A stretch of 64,000 nucleotides of DNA. It comes from Vombatus ursinus. Taxonomy: Eukaryota; Chordata; Mammalia; Diprotodontia; Vombatidae. The stretch is from positions 9,526,227-9,590,226 of the forward strand of contig NW_020954581.1 of the NCBI RefSeq assembly GCF_900497805.2. The letters are read 5' to 3'. The translations under genes were made by a program, and so were the position numbers. Positions 1-10,373 of the stretch are shown here, piece by piece (position 1 is the stretch's first letter; each line of letters opens with the position of its first letter). Below the pieces are notes generated by a model. That model was not told where the DNA came from, made no database searches, and saw only the letters and a list, made by a program, of their open reading frames with translations.

Positions 1-1140
1 TGTCCTTTAATAGTCAAGTTGTCTAACTATTTTGAACTTATTGGAGTAGACAATATAAAATGCTGGTCTAAATCTAATTCCAGCAAAACTGCTTTCCAAT
101 TTTTCCTAGCAGTCTCTGTCAAATAGAGAGTCTTTCCTCAAGTAATTTATAATTCTCAGGTTCACTCAACATTGGGTTGTTGAATTCAAATGTTTCTGAT
201 TCATCCTTATCTGGTCTATTCCATTGATATCCTTTTCTATCTTTTTTTAAACTAGTACCTAGCAGTTTTGAAGATAACTGCTTTATAGTATAATTTCAGA
301 TTTTAAAGTGCTATTACCCCCTTTTCCCATACTTTTCCAATATTGTTCTTAAGATCCTAAGCCTTTGTTCCTCCAAATTAATTTTATTTTGTCCATAAAG
401 TATTTTGTCTCTATGAAGTATTCCCTTGATAATTTGATCACTATAGCACTAAACCTATAAGTTAATTTAAATAGTATCATCACTTTTTTTCTACTGATGC
501 ATCCCAGCCATGAGGACTAAATATTTCTACTTGAATTCACATCCTTTTTATTCTTTTTTTTTTCTTTTTGGTGAGGCAATCAGGTTTAAGTGACTTGCCC
601 AGGGTCACACAGCTAGTAAGTGTCAAGTGTCTGAGGCTGGATTTGAACTCAGGTCCTCCTGACTCCAAGGTCAGAGCTCTATCCACTGCACCACCTAGCT
701 GCCCCTCTTTATTGCTTTAAAGAGTGCTTTCAAATTTTTCGTATAGGTCTTGATACTACCTTAAAAGGTTGAGTACTAGATGTTGTATGCATTTTATAAT
801 TACTTTAAATAGGAATTACCTTTCTTCTTTTTTCATGGGTTTGAGATGGTATTGATTTTATAGATTTGGAACCTTCTACTTTGCTGTAACTATTCATTGT
901 ATTATTTTATTTCATGTTTCTCTGAGATATTCTATGTAAACTATAATTTCATCACCAAATTGGGATAGAATTGTCTCCTCTTTGTCTATGTGCATGACTT
1001 TATTTTTCATTATCATTTCTAGAATTATGTCAAAAAATGGTGAAGAATTGGGGTATTCTTGCTTTACTCCTGTATTTATTGAGAAAGCTTCTAGTACTGA
1101 CTCCATATATATCTATTTAAGAATTCTTATTATTACTCAT
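1..1140 (-). mobile_element. L1 LINE fragment, antisense
   Basis: The complement reads as decayed L1 ORF2. Around 912-1106 the minus strand gives SQFGDEIIVYIE, which aligns with the L1 reverse-transcriptase block usually written S-FADDM-VYIE, so the catalytic FADD is lost. The rest has the T-rich text typical of antisense L1, such as catcctta and cttgctttact. It is cut by the left edge of the window and split by a SINE at about 554-704. It cannot be active. Confidence 0.75.
554..704 (-). mobile_element. young tRNA-derived SINE inside the L1
   Basis: On the plus strand a T-rich tail leads into agtgacttgcccagggtcac and ends at ccacctagctgcccc, the reverse complement of the marsupial SINE head (ggggcagctaggtggtgcag). 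Similar bases flank it (cctttttattc and cctctttattg), consistent with a decayed target-site duplication. It resembles the SINE at 13108-13269 and looks much younger than the host L1. Confidence 0.8.
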
Positions 1141-1384
1141 ATTTTCTAAGTGTGTGGTAGAGCCTTTCACTGGGCAAAATGGTATCTCTCTTTGGATGAC
1201 AGTATTGAACAAGTAGTCTGAATGAATTCTTATGTAATCAGAAGTACTTCATTTATTACAGAAGAGTAAATGATACTACTAGTAGAAACCTATATGTAAG
1301 GCATTCAGAGTTTCATACCCCAAGAGTGTTACTCACCCAATGGTCTCATCAATCTTCATGTCATCTTTCTACATAGATCATCTT

Positions 1385-1545
1385 ATCATCAATAAACCAA
1401 TCAATCAATCAACATGTATTTATCAAGTGCCTATTCTGCATTTTATTTAGTGCACTTTATTTAGCACTGGAGATATAGAGATGAAAATGAAAGAATAACC
1501 AACTTCAGGAATATAAGAATTATATTCTAAAGGGGAAGATAACTT
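1385..1545 (-). mobile_element. L2 3' end, antisense
   Basis: It reads caatcaacatgtatttatca, then a degraded form of the antisense L2 terminus (tgcctattctgcattttat, tagcactggagatatagag, attctaaaggggaag). It runs into a TG/TA microsatellite at 1546-1600. The preceding 240 bases show nothing recognisable. Confidence 0.65.
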
Positions 1546-1600
1546 GTATGTGTGTGTGTATATATATATATATATATACATATAAATGTATATCAAATAT
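1546..1600. repeat. (TG)n(TA)n microsatellite
   Basis: Alternating tgtgtg then tatata dinucleotides, slightly interrupted. Confidence 0.9.
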
Positions 1601-1739
1601 ATACAGAATTAATACCATAAGATTCCTCACATTGCAGAAAAAGTAAAACTTTCCATTAAATCAAAAGGTTTACAGCCATTTCACTGGATGTAGAGTAGCC
1701 ATATATGTGTAGAAATTATATGACTTTCATGAATGTATT

Positions 1740-1965
1740 GTGGGAGTTAGCTAAGAGGCACAGTGCTGAACTTGGAGCCAAGACCTGAATTCATATCTGG
1801 CCTCAGTCACTTGCTAGCTTTATGGCCCTGGGTAAATCACTTAAACTCTATTTGCCTAAAATCAGACAGCTAGTAAGTGACTGAGTTAAGATTTGAACTC
1901 AGATCTTTCTGGCTCTAAGCTCAAAACTTTGTACACCTACCTACCACTGCCATGCTACCTACTTC
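1740..1965. mobile_element. two old SINE halves, opposite orientation
   Basis: 1740-1857 reads in SINE sense (cacagtgctgaacttggagc, catatctggcctcagtcac, ccctgggtaaatcactta). 1858-1965 reads in antisense (cagacagctagtaagtgac, tttgaactcagatctttctg). They look like two separate MIR-type insertions abutting. Confidence 0.7.
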
Positions 1966-2215
1966 TTAGAGAAGGAAGAGCTTGGATCTGCTACCAAGAG
2001 GCTCGAGTTTGAGTCCTTGATGTGCCACTTACTATTCATGGAACCTTGAGCAAATCACTTTAATTCCCTATTCCTCATTTTCNNNNNNNNNNGGCAAGAA
2101 CACTGGTCCTATCACAGGCATATATAAAGAGAAAATGAGAGAATGTGTATAAAATGCTTTGTACTCTGGAAAACATTATGTAAATGTGAGCTATGAATAC
2201 ATTTAGAACCTCCAT
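1966..2215 (+). mobile_element. MIR SINE with an assembly gap inside
   Basis: The head (cttggatctgctaccaagag, gagtttgagtccttgatgtg), the caaatcactttaattccc core and the tail (aaatgctttgtactctgg, gtaaatgtgagctatgaat) follow MIR order. A run of ten N lies at 2083-2092, where the MIR centre should be. Confidence 0.75.
2083..2092. other. assembly gap (10 N)
   Basis: Ten consecutive N. Ten is a placeholder length, so the true gap size is unknown. The missing MIR centre suggests that a few tens of bases are absent. Confidence 1.
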
Positions 2216-2284
2216 TTTTTTCCTAAGACTTTTTACCCATTTCCTTTCCCCAACCTCATTCTTCATCCATTTTATTCCTACTCC

Positions 2285-2420
2285 AATCCAGCAAACTTGT
2301 ATTAAGCATCTATGATACATAAAGCACTTTGCTAGGTACTAGGAAAATAAATCAGGTGATATGTGGTATCTTCCCTCAAGAAGCTGACAACCTATTTGGG
2401 GGATACAACATGTATACCAA
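2285..2420 (-). mobile_element. L2 3' end, antisense
   Basis: It reads ccagcaaacttgtattaagc, tgctaggtactaggaaaat and ccctcaagaagctgacaacc, the order of the antisense L2 terminus. It runs directly into GA-rich simple sequence. Confidence 0.7.
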
Positions 2421-2422
2421 TA

Positions 2423-2560
2423 AGGAGAGAAAGAGATGGAGAAGGGACAAAGAGAGAAAGGAGGAGGGAGAGAGAGGAGGGGGAAGGGAGAGAAAGGAGA
2501 GAAGAAGATGGGGGAGCAGGGAGGGAGGAAGAAGATAATGGAGGAAGGGAGAGAAAGAGG
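2423..2560. repeat. GA-rich low-complexity tract
   Basis: Purine tract of gagaaag, ggagggag and gaagaag units on the plus strand. Open frames across it encode only Arg/Glu-rich or Ser/Pro/Leu-rich artefacts. Confidence 0.95.
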
Positions 2561-2639
2561 TCTAGGAATGAAAAACTCACTCATTCTGGTTCATTGTTGC
2601 CTATATCAATGACAGAGTAATGTGACTATTATTCTCACA

Positions 2640-2838
2640 ATAATATTATAATATCTAATAATAAAAATAATGAATACTTATATTGCACTTTAAGGTTTGT
2701 GAATAACTTTACTATCTCATTAGTAAGTTCCTTGAATGCAGTATTGTTTCACTTTTGTCTTTATGTACATAGCACCTAGCACAGTGCTAGACACATAGTA
2801 GGTGCTTAGTATTAAACACTGGACAAATTGAATTGAAT
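2640..2838. mobile_element. MIR fragment (-) then L2 3' end (+)
   Basis: 2640-2725 is the antisense MIR start (atattgcactttaaggtttg, ctatctcattagtaag). 2726-2838 is the sense L2 terminus (gcacctagcacagtgctaga, cacatagtaggtgcttagta). Confidence 0.7.
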
Positions 2839-3021
2839 AGAGGAAGACCCATAAGAATCCATTTTATTCCATGTTTTTACCTGCAAGAGAATCCAAAATA
2901 CAGACGACCAAATTTTTCCACATTCTTTCCAACAAGTTTGTGTAGATAAGAAGTAGACCAATCTTGTTTATAGAATCAACCAAAGCAGTATTTTTTGACT
3001 CTCTCCATGAGTGACCTTGAG

Positions 3022-3256
3022 ACCATTGCTGTCCAGTCATTTCAGTGGTGTCCAACTCTTCATGACTCCATGGACCTCTGTCCATAGAGTTTTCTTGGTA
3101 AAGATATGGAGTGGTTCGCCATTGCTTTGTCCAGAGGCAAACAGAGATTAAGTGACTTGACCAAGCTTGCACAGCTAGGAAGTTTCTGAGGCTGGATTTG
3201 AACTCAGTCTTCCTGACACCAAACCCAGCCCTCTCTCCACTATGGCACCCAGCTGA
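3022..3256 (-). mobile_element. MAR1-type SINE (tRNA head, RTE-like tail)
   Basis: Antisense copy. It starts with the RTE/BovB-like tail (cagtcatttcagtggtgtcc, tcttggtaaagatatggag), passes through agattaagtgacttgaccaa, and ends at the tRNA-derived head (ccactatggcacccagctg). The family is characteristic of marsupials. This copy is well diverged. Confidence 0.85.
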
Positions 3257-3612
3257 GACCATTAGCCAGATCAAAAATCTGGTTAACTGATGTAGATACC
3301 AAGATAAATAAAAGAATTAAGTCCAACCTTTACACATTTCACTAGAGCAAAAATTAAAGTGGAGGTGATTACTAAGGGAAAAGTAGGTTTGAAAAACAAT
3401 TAGCAGATTTTCAGTCTACCCTGATGAAATCACTAGACAATTATACAGTGCTTAACTTCCCCTTTTCAGTACAGACACAGACTAATTGGATTCCTTAAAT
3501 AAATTCAACTGTAGGATTCCTGATCCCACCATAATCTTGTCTTAGTCTATGTATTCAAGCTTTGTTGTTGTTACTTCCGAACATAAGCCATTCACTCTAG
3601 TTGGGTCAATTT
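3257..3612. other. no recognisable feature
   Basis: AT-rich unique sequence with no repeat signature, no convincing reading frame and no RNA gene that I can see. Confidence 0.5.
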
Positions 3613-3750
3613 CCTTGTTGATTCAATTTTAAGTGATCAACAGGCATTTCTGAATTGCCTCCTATGTACTAGGAACTGTGCTAGGTGCTGAGGATACAAA
3701 GAATGAAATGAAATAGCCCCTGCCCTCAAGGAGTTTCCATTCTATTATGC
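3613..3750 (-). mobile_element. L2 3' end, antisense
   Basis: Contains tcctatgtactaggaactgt, gctaggtgctgaggatacaa and ccctcaaggagtttccattc, a near-consensus antisense L2 terminus. Confidence 0.85.
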
Positions 3751-4369
3751 TAATTTCTTCCATTTTTTAAGACCACACTACACTCTTATACTCAACCTCT
3801 GTTGCCTGCACTTACTGAATCTAAGTTGGTTGGTAAATTCCCTTTCCACCTCTTGATTTTTTTTCAGTAGATTCTAGTTTTTACTCTTTATTTAAATTGT
3901 CATAATTTATAATTCAGAATTTCAGTATGGAAGCTTTCCCATCCTTCCATCTCTGAATTCCTATATTGAATTTTATTCCCTGGGATTCTCCTGATTTTTC
4001 TTCTTAATTCTTTGCTGAAATTTTCTCTCCCAAAATCTAGGATACAGATTATAACTATCTTTCTTCTCTTCTGTCAGAAATTATAGGAGGGGGTATCATT
4101 TCCCCTCAAAGTTAATGTTATTTCATCCAAGCCACGAGTTCCTTTCTATTTGTAAGAACTGTGCCTGGAATAGTTTCCCCTTGCTGCTTCCTCCACCTTT
4201 TGAAGGATGAAATTATCATCTTCTGTTCCTGACACTAGGAAAGATGCAAAGTTTATATTTGATGTGGTCTCTGTCCTTGTGAAAATGTAAAGTCTAATAG
4301 GAAATGACACAGAAAAACGGGTGTTTTATCACAGAATCATCTCCTATTCAGAACTTTTACTGATCCCCA
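3751..4369. other. no recognisable feature
   Basis: T-rich unique sequence. No repeat family or gene recognised. Confidence 0.5.
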
Positions 4370-4545
4370 CCAATTAATAATTCTCTGTAATTCCTCAAAT
4401 TATTTTCTATTTTCCTTTCTGTATAAAGCATAAGGTCCTTGAGGTCAGGGACTTTCATTTTTGTCTTTGTATTCCCAATTCCAAACATGGTCCCTAGCAA
4501 ATAGTAGTTGCTTAATAAATATCTGTTGAGTTGAATTGAGCTGAA
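4370..4545 (+). mobile_element. L2 3' end, sense
   Basis: Ends with cttgaggtcagggactttc, tttttgtctttgtattccc and agttgcttaataaatatctg, the L2 3' terminus. Confidence 0.85.
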
Positions 4546-4554
4546 CATACAAAC

Positions 4555-5070
4555 TCCATTCTCTTCCCATTTTTGGAGATGGAGACAATATCTGCCCCCT
4601 CTTTAGTCCCACAGCATCTCTTCTCCATAGTCCATTAAGGACCATTGACAGTGATACATCAATCCAATTTACTAACTCTCTGAAGAACTTAGAAGATAAT
4701 TCACATGGGCCAGGAGTTCTGAACTCATCAAAGTTAGTTAAGCATTCTTATTGCAGATCTTTACTTATCTTGGCTTACTCTCTATTAGTCATTTTTGTTC
4801 TGTTTTTTTCCAGGGCAAAGATTTTTCACTTTGACTGAGAAAGCAGAAGAAAAATAATAATAGTTGAGCCACACTATCTTTGCTCTGTAGTTCATTATCA
4901 TCTATACATCCACCCCCAAATAGTCGTCCTATTCTTTAATTGATTTTTCTCCTTTCCTTCAATATAGCAAAAAAAAAAAACAGATTGCTATTCTTAACTT
5001 TCCTTGCTAACCTCAGCTTATTCTGAGCATCAGCACTCTTGACATTATTCTTAGATGCCTATTAGTGCCT
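4555..5070 (-). mobile_element. CR1/L3 LINE fragment, antisense
   Basis: The minus strand carries a decayed CR1-clade reverse-transcriptase segment. The translation of about 4580-4740 includes DEFRTPGPCELSSKF and SMVLNGLWR, the counterpart of the CR1 block resembling DELKALGPDELHPKVL...LSMIFE-SWR. The plus-strand text agrees with the homologous segment of the larger copy at 57180-58930, with the shared words gaactcatcaa and agaagcaaag-like text. Old and non-functional. Confidence 0.65.
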
Positions 5071-5810
5071 GGCCAAATGAACCATGACATAACCCAAGTT
5101 GTCCATATGGTCCTTTTCTGCCAGTCTTCCTGATTAATGCAAACTGAAACCTAATCAATTACAAGTTGATCCATATCAGTCACTGGGGAACTTTGCAGTG
5201 ACCTAGACTAAATGCTCTGGTCTGAATGTTGTTTCTAAGAGATACAGAGAGATACCATTATAGGAAGTGATCAAAGAAGCACAATTCAAATTATTAAGGA
5301 TAGAAATGATGGCATATGTAGCCCTAAATAACCCAGAGATTAAATAGATGAGCAATTTGATCTCCTTGGGCCCAACAAGAAAAGAACTAAAATTAATTCA
5401 GCAGTGATGATTTCCTCTTTGTCTTTTTTTTTTGCAGCCCAACAGAAACTCTTAGGCCACTTCAACTTAAAAGATAAAAACTTACATGGGACCCATTAAT
5501 TATTCAAGCTGAAGTTCATGAAATAGATCAATTATACCTTTTAATGAACTGACTGGAGGATTAGTAGTGACTGAAGTATATGGTATGACATTCCTCTATT
5601 CATTCAAGTGAAAATATAGTATTTATTTAGGTTTATTTTGATGATAAATTTGAAATTAATTCATGACATTATGTTATACCTTAGTGATTTCTTTAAGAAA
5701 GGAAGATATATTTATTTATCTGTATTTGTGAATGTTCAGCATATATACATATAAGAAAACAGGACAGAAGGGATCAATAAAGTCTCCAGGTAGAGGATGA
5801 TTTCTATAAT
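5071..5810. other. no recognisable feature
   Basis: Unique sequence, mildly AT-rich. No repeat signature and no supported gene. Confidence 0.45.
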
Positions 5811-5814
5811 AAAA

Positions 5815-5930
5815 TGTCTGTGATTCTGTCTCATCTACCTACTTGATTTTATATTTCCACAAGGGCAGGGACTACATCTTATTGTCTTGTTTAAATTTTG
5901 CATCTTCCCTAATATCTAAGGCAGAGGATA
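5815..5930 (+). mobile_element. L2 3' end, sense, degraded
   Basis: Contains tccacaagggcagggactac and atctaaggcagaggataat, the degraded terminal part of L2. A short TG/TA tract follows at 5985-6020. Confidence 0.6.
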
Positions 5931-6029
5931 ATTATTTCATCCTTCAATTGACAGTGTAAGCAATAAGGGGAAAGTATTTGCACATATATACACATATGTG
6001 TGTATGTATATAGAGAGAGGGGAGGCTCT

Positions 6030-6235
6030 AATATATATGGTCTGTGTGACCCTGGATAAGTCATTTAACTTTTCAAGGCTTTAGGCAACTCTCCAAAATT
6101 ATTAGTTCCAGAACAGTAGTCAAATATGCATTGCTAGAAGTAGCCTCTCTGAATCTCAGTCTCTTCATCTGTAAAATATGGAGGTTTAACTAGATAACTC
6201 TAAAGTCCCTTCTAACTCTAAATCTATGTGACTCT
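6030..6235 (+). mobile_element. MON/MIR3-type SINE, sense
   Basis: Core gtctgtgtgaccctggataa and tail tctcttcatctgtaaaatat, ctaaagtcccttctaactct, aatctatgtgactctg. An extra piece in the middle (aggcaactctccaaaattat) is the marsupial-type MON tail, so two SINEs are probably superposed. Confidence 0.7.
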
Positions 6236-6244
6236 GAACTTAGA

Positions 6245-6505
6245 TGAGGAGTGGCCAAAGGAACCAGGGAAGTCTAGCCCAGAAAAGAGAGGGAGTCATG
6301 ACAGCTATCTTCAAGGATTTAAAGAATTGACATGAGAAAGAGGAACTTGATATATTTTCTTTGGCCTCTAAGTACAGAACTAGGAGCAATGGTAGGAAGA
6401 GATATCTGGATAAAGATAGAGATATAGAAATAGATATAAACACAGATATGAATTGAATTGTAGATGTTTGAATTAGAAGGGACCTCAGAAATACTCACAT
6501 TAAAT
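6245..6505 (+). mobile_element. CR1/L3 LINE 3' fragment, sense
   Basis: Contains atgacagctatcttcaagga, tttggcctctaagtacagaa and ctaggagcaatggtaggaag, then gaattagaagggacctcag. This is the order seen in the 3' part of vertebrate CR1/L3 elements. Confidence 0.75.
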
Positions 6506-6599
6506 ATATTTTCAGACTCTATGCAGGAAAGTCCTATCAATTACTAAATGCTTAGCTCCATATCATGTATAATGTAAGCTCATCATGGGCATGAACTGT

Positions 6600-6755
6600 T
6601 TCATATTGGCTAAGTGATCCTGGACAAGTCATTTTATATCTCAGTACTCCAGACAACTGTATGACTATAAGTCGAAGGGAAGGTGATGACCTGCATTGGT
6701 AGAGGGAGTTTCATCACCTGCACATTCCCTATACCAGTGATATCACAAGTCCAGT
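6600..6755 (+). mobile_element. MON-type SINE tail, sense
   Basis: After the core (gtgatcctggacaagtcatt) comes the marsupial tail: agacaactgtatgactataa, gacctgcattggtagaggga, ccagtgatatcacaagtcca. The tail recurs at about 24055, 40880, 51930 and 54740. Confidence 0.75.
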
Positions 6756-6774
6756 CCATATTCTATTCCCAATC

Positions 6775-7055
6775 TCCAGCACTAAGAAGTAGCTGGCACA
6801 TAGTAGGCATTTCATACTTATACAGCACTTCTGATATTTCCAAAGTGCTTTTCATTTATTTTCCCATTTTATCCTTGCAACAACCCTGTGAGGTAGGTGT
6901 TATTATAATTCCCATTTTGCAGATGTGGAAACTGAAGCTGAGAGAGGTTCAGTGACTTGTCTGGGGCCACACAGCTTGGAAGCATCTGAGGTAAGTTTAA
7001 ATCCCAGGTCTTCCTTATTTCAAGGCCAATAATCTATCCACTATGCCATTCCTAT
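6775..7055 (-). mobile_element. MIR SINE, antisense (short L2 end before it)
   Basis: 6775-6815 has a sense L2 remnant (gctggcacatagtaggcatt). From 6816 the antisense MIR runs in order: cttatacagcacttctgata, ccttgcaacaaccctgtgag, gttcagtgacttgtctgggg, atctatccactatgcc. Confidence 0.85.
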
Positions 7056-7239
7056 ATTGTAACCAGGGCAACCAAGCATTAAAATTAGTTGGGAATGAAG
7101 GTACTCTTTAATTTACTTTTCCCATTTCTCCCTTCATTTTTATTTTTATTTTCCTTTTTCTCTTTCATTTTTGTCAATCTTTGGAATAGCCAAAGAATAA
7201 AAAATAAATCTGATCAATTTGGGTTGAAGCTTTTATCTT

Positions 7240-7500
7240 TCTTCAAGGCGCGACTCCTCAATGAATCCTTCCTTGCTCCACTGCCCAATGCACAAAAAGT
7301 GCTTTCTTCTTCCTCACGTTCTCCATCTCTCTTTTGTTTCTGATCATATTTTACTTTGTTACATAAAAAAATACATGTGTGGATATATACATATGTGTGT
7401 ATATGTATATTTGCTCTTTGTAGATTGTAAATTTCTCGAGGGAAGGGATTGTATCCCTTTTTACCCTTGTATACTCATGTTTAGTATAATGTCTTGTACA
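7240..7500 (+). mobile_element. L2 3' end, sense, degraded
   Basis: Text such as atgaatccttccttgctcca, gtaaatttctcgagggaagg and agtataatgtcttgtacatt follows the L2 3' region. A short TA/TG tract interrupts it at about 7375-7410. Open frames over it are incidental. Confidence 0.6.
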
Positions 7501-7720
7501 TTTGGGGGTGGGGGTGGAGGGAGACAGTAAAAACCTGTGATTTCATTAGGTTTTGGAACTTCTGCTATGTAAATGCTCTCTACCAATGCAGTTCCACAAA
7601 CTTGTATGTAATTAACAGTTGCCTAGGAGCATTAAGAGTTTAAAAGGCTTTCTCATGGTCACATAGACAATTTGTCCAAGATCTTCATAACTGCAAGTTC
7701 TACCCCCTATACACTACAGA

Positions 7721-7808
7721 TATCTAGATATAGATATTGATAGAGATAGAGATAGAGATAGATAGTTATAGAGAGATCATAGATAGATAGATAAATAGAT
7801 AGATAGAT
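7721..7808. repeat. (GATA)n microsatellite
   Basis: Imperfect gata and gaga repeats. Confidence 0.9.
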
Positions 7809-8590
7809 TTCACCTATCTATCCACTATCTCATTTTTTCCAGTAGGGAATTTAAACATTTTCCTTTGGCTCATTTTGGGTGCTTATTTTTTAGGATACTA
7901 TCCCTGCCATGACCAGTATAAAAGACTAGGTGGTTCTCAAGGTATAAAACTGAGAAAGAAGAAATTAGAGAATGGGAGGCAGCTCAGGCTGTACTTTTGA
8001 GCCTACATTTCTGTGGTGGCTCCCAGCAAGCCATTGACAAAGCTATGGCATTGCCTTTATTTCTCTCTGTCCTGTTTTCATAGCTGTTTCCTTTAGAAAG
8101 ATTTCAGAAGTTTGGGAAAGACTCAAAAAGTTTCTTCTGCCCTCAAATAAGACCCCAAAGTACTTGAATTTCTCATCCTCTGTACAACACTTAAATGCAA
8201 GAGGCTGACCTGGACCCTAGTCAAGAAAAAGCAAAACATTCAGAAGTATCAAAATGTCCTTCTGGTCATAGTCATTCCTGATAAGAACCAGCCTTGGAAT
8301 TATTTTATCTCATTGGTGCTTCAGGATGACATCAGGAGCAGCCCTGCATCCTGGCTTGTAATTAAGTTAAATCTCTACCTTTAAACCAGTTAAGCAAGAG
8401 GATGAGGTTGTTGGAGAAATCCTCAGATAACAAAGATTTCTTAACTCTTGGATAATACTGTATAAGATTAGATCTGCTTGAGGTATGGTTAGGAAAACTG
8501 TTCCAAATGAAATAAAAACCAACATCCTATTTTAAAATGCCCATTCACATGCACATAAAATCAGGGTACTTTTAACACAAGATACAGTGA
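7809..8590. other. repeat-free unique block
   Basis: No SINE, LINE or simple-repeat signature. Contains homeodomain-like words (ttgtaattaagttaaatc near 8356). Possible conserved non-coding DNA. No open frame of note. Confidence 0.35.
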
Positions 8591-8594
8591 CTAT

Positions 8595-8841
8595 GATAAT
8601 AGTAATAGCTGTCACTTATATGACACTTTAAGGTTTACAAAGCATTTTCTAAATGCTATCTCATTTTATCCTCACAACAGCTCTGCACAGTAGGTGTTAT
8701 TGTCATTCCTATTTTACAGATAGGGGAACTGAGGTATATAGATTTCCCCTGTGATTACATAGATGGTGTCTGAGGCCAAATTTGAACTCAGGTCTTTATG
8801 ACTCTAGATGCAGCACTCTATCTACTGTACCACTTGAGCTG
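8595..8841 (-). mobile_element. MIR SINE, antisense, near full length
   Basis: Ordered blocks: gacactttaaggtttacaaa, tcctcacaacagctctgcac, ttttacagataggggaactg, tttgaactcaggtctttatg, ctctatctactgtaccac. Confidence 0.9.
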
Positions 8842-8977
8842 ACTCAAGCTCAGTAGAAAATTGGAAGAGAGTTTGATTTCCTATGGTCAGATTTCTATTA
8901 TGCCAATAAGCTACCTTATATGTCCAATTTTTTTAAAAACCATAATCAATCAATGAACATTATTAAGTGCTTCCTAT

Positions 8978-9570
8978 TGTTGAGGTTTAGGAGTGTGGAA
9001 CTCCAAAACAGAAACATACAGGTCCTGCCCAAATGAATTTGACCCAAGCCTTCTTTCAGCCAAAGACAAGGTTTATCGAACATGATCAAGGGTTGGTGAG
9101 ATTTTAAGAATCTGCCATATTGGCCAGACTCTTAAGGAATCTAAGCATTTGTATCACTAATGCAATTGGGCCAGATTGAATCTAAGCCATTGGCCAGATT
9201 GAATATGAGCACCTTAATGGAGGCAAGATGGATCTTATATATAGAGAAGGGGTCTAGAGAGGATCTTGATGGGAGTGGCCAGTAGGCTGGGGTGACTGGG
9301 AGGTTGAAAGCCAGGGACCTGGACTGAGAGAATGGGATCTAGATAGGATCAAGGGTGGGAAGTAGCCAGGGGCCATGAGGAGGTAACAGACAAAGAAGGG
9401 CTGAGCTAGGAAGGGCAACAGAATTGGGAGATTGCCATAGGCGATAAAGAAAGGCCAGTTGGGAGGATTATAGTCTCAGGCAAATGCCAGAGACTTGATC
9501 AAGTAGGGAAATTCAAAGAACAGTCAAGGGGAGGTGGGGTTTCCAGAGCCTATCATTTCCCCCTCCAACA
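8978..9570. mobile_element. solo-LTR-like fossil (candidate)
   Basis: A 593-base stretch opens with TGTTGAGG and closes with CCTCCAACA, giving inverted TG...CA ends as in retroviral LTRs. It interrupts a short antisense L2 stub (8940-8977). Its base composition, rich in gg and agg words, differs from its flanks, and a TATA-like word (ttatatatagag) lies near 9235. I see no clear short target duplication and no internal coding region, so this is a candidate for an old solo LTR of unassigned family. It could instead be another non-LINE insertion. Confidence 0.35.
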
Positions 9571-9935
9571 AATGGGACCCAAATTCTTTTGGGGTAAAGG
9601 GCAAAGGTCTTGTCTTGGGCCTGTATCCCATCACCATACTATTTAACTGGGTTTGTCTTTTTTCCTTTGGATCAATGGCTTCATATCAAAGAGGATTCAT
9701 ATCAATCCTCTTTTTCTGTTCTTTATATAAGGAAAAATATTTGTTGAAGTTTTGTCTTCAGATTAACAAGAAACATTAAGAAGAAAACCCTGAAAAAGAA
9801 GTCATTTTACTTAGACCACTACTCTATTCAGGCAATTGTCTGATATAATTTTGACCACTGAATTAACTCATTGTTTGAATAAAATGGCTAAATCAGGAGT
9901 TGTTAGGCATTCTCATATTCTAACTGCCTTGTTTT
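9571..9935. other. no recognisable feature
   Basis: T-rich sequence after the LTR-like stretch. An 81-codon open frame at 9534-9779 has no recognisable match and starts inside the LTR-like element. Treated as chance. Confidence 0.45.
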
Positions 9936-9939
9936 TAAA

Positions 9940-10373
9940 ATGAGGTTGTAAGGCCCAGAAAGGTTAACTGATTTGACAAGGGTTACACAGCCATTAGCTC
10001 TCTGAGAAGGCATTCAAAACTAGAAATTCCAGAATCCATTTCCAGTGTTCTCATCACTATATCACAATGTCTCTCATAGCCACAGAGTGCAGACAATAGA
10101 CTAATAATAATAATAATGATAATAATAGCTAGCATTTCTATAGCATTTTAAGGCTTGCAACATATTCTAAATATATTATCTCACTTGATCCTCACAACAA
10201 AGTAGGTGAGGCAGGGGGCTATTATCCCTATTTTACAGAAAAGGAAATTTAGACTAAAAGAGGTTAAGTGACTTGTCCAGGGTCATACAGTAGTAAGTAT
10301 CCAAGGCAGGATGTGAACTCAGTTCTTCCTGACTCCAAGTCCCACACTCTATCCACTGGACCACCTAGCTGCA
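9940..10373 (-). mobile_element. two antisense MIR-type SINEs
   Basis: 9940-10070 is a worn copy (aggttaactgatttgacaag, ctcatcactatatcaca). 10100-10373 is nearly complete (atagcattttaaggcttgca, gttaagtgacttgtccaggg, ctatccactggaccacctag) and follows a short taataataa run. Confidence 0.8.

Noticed and set aside
2864-3274. 136-codon minus-strand frame
   Set aside because: Largely the sense translation of a MAR1-type SINE (for example RGPWSHEELDTTEMTGQ).
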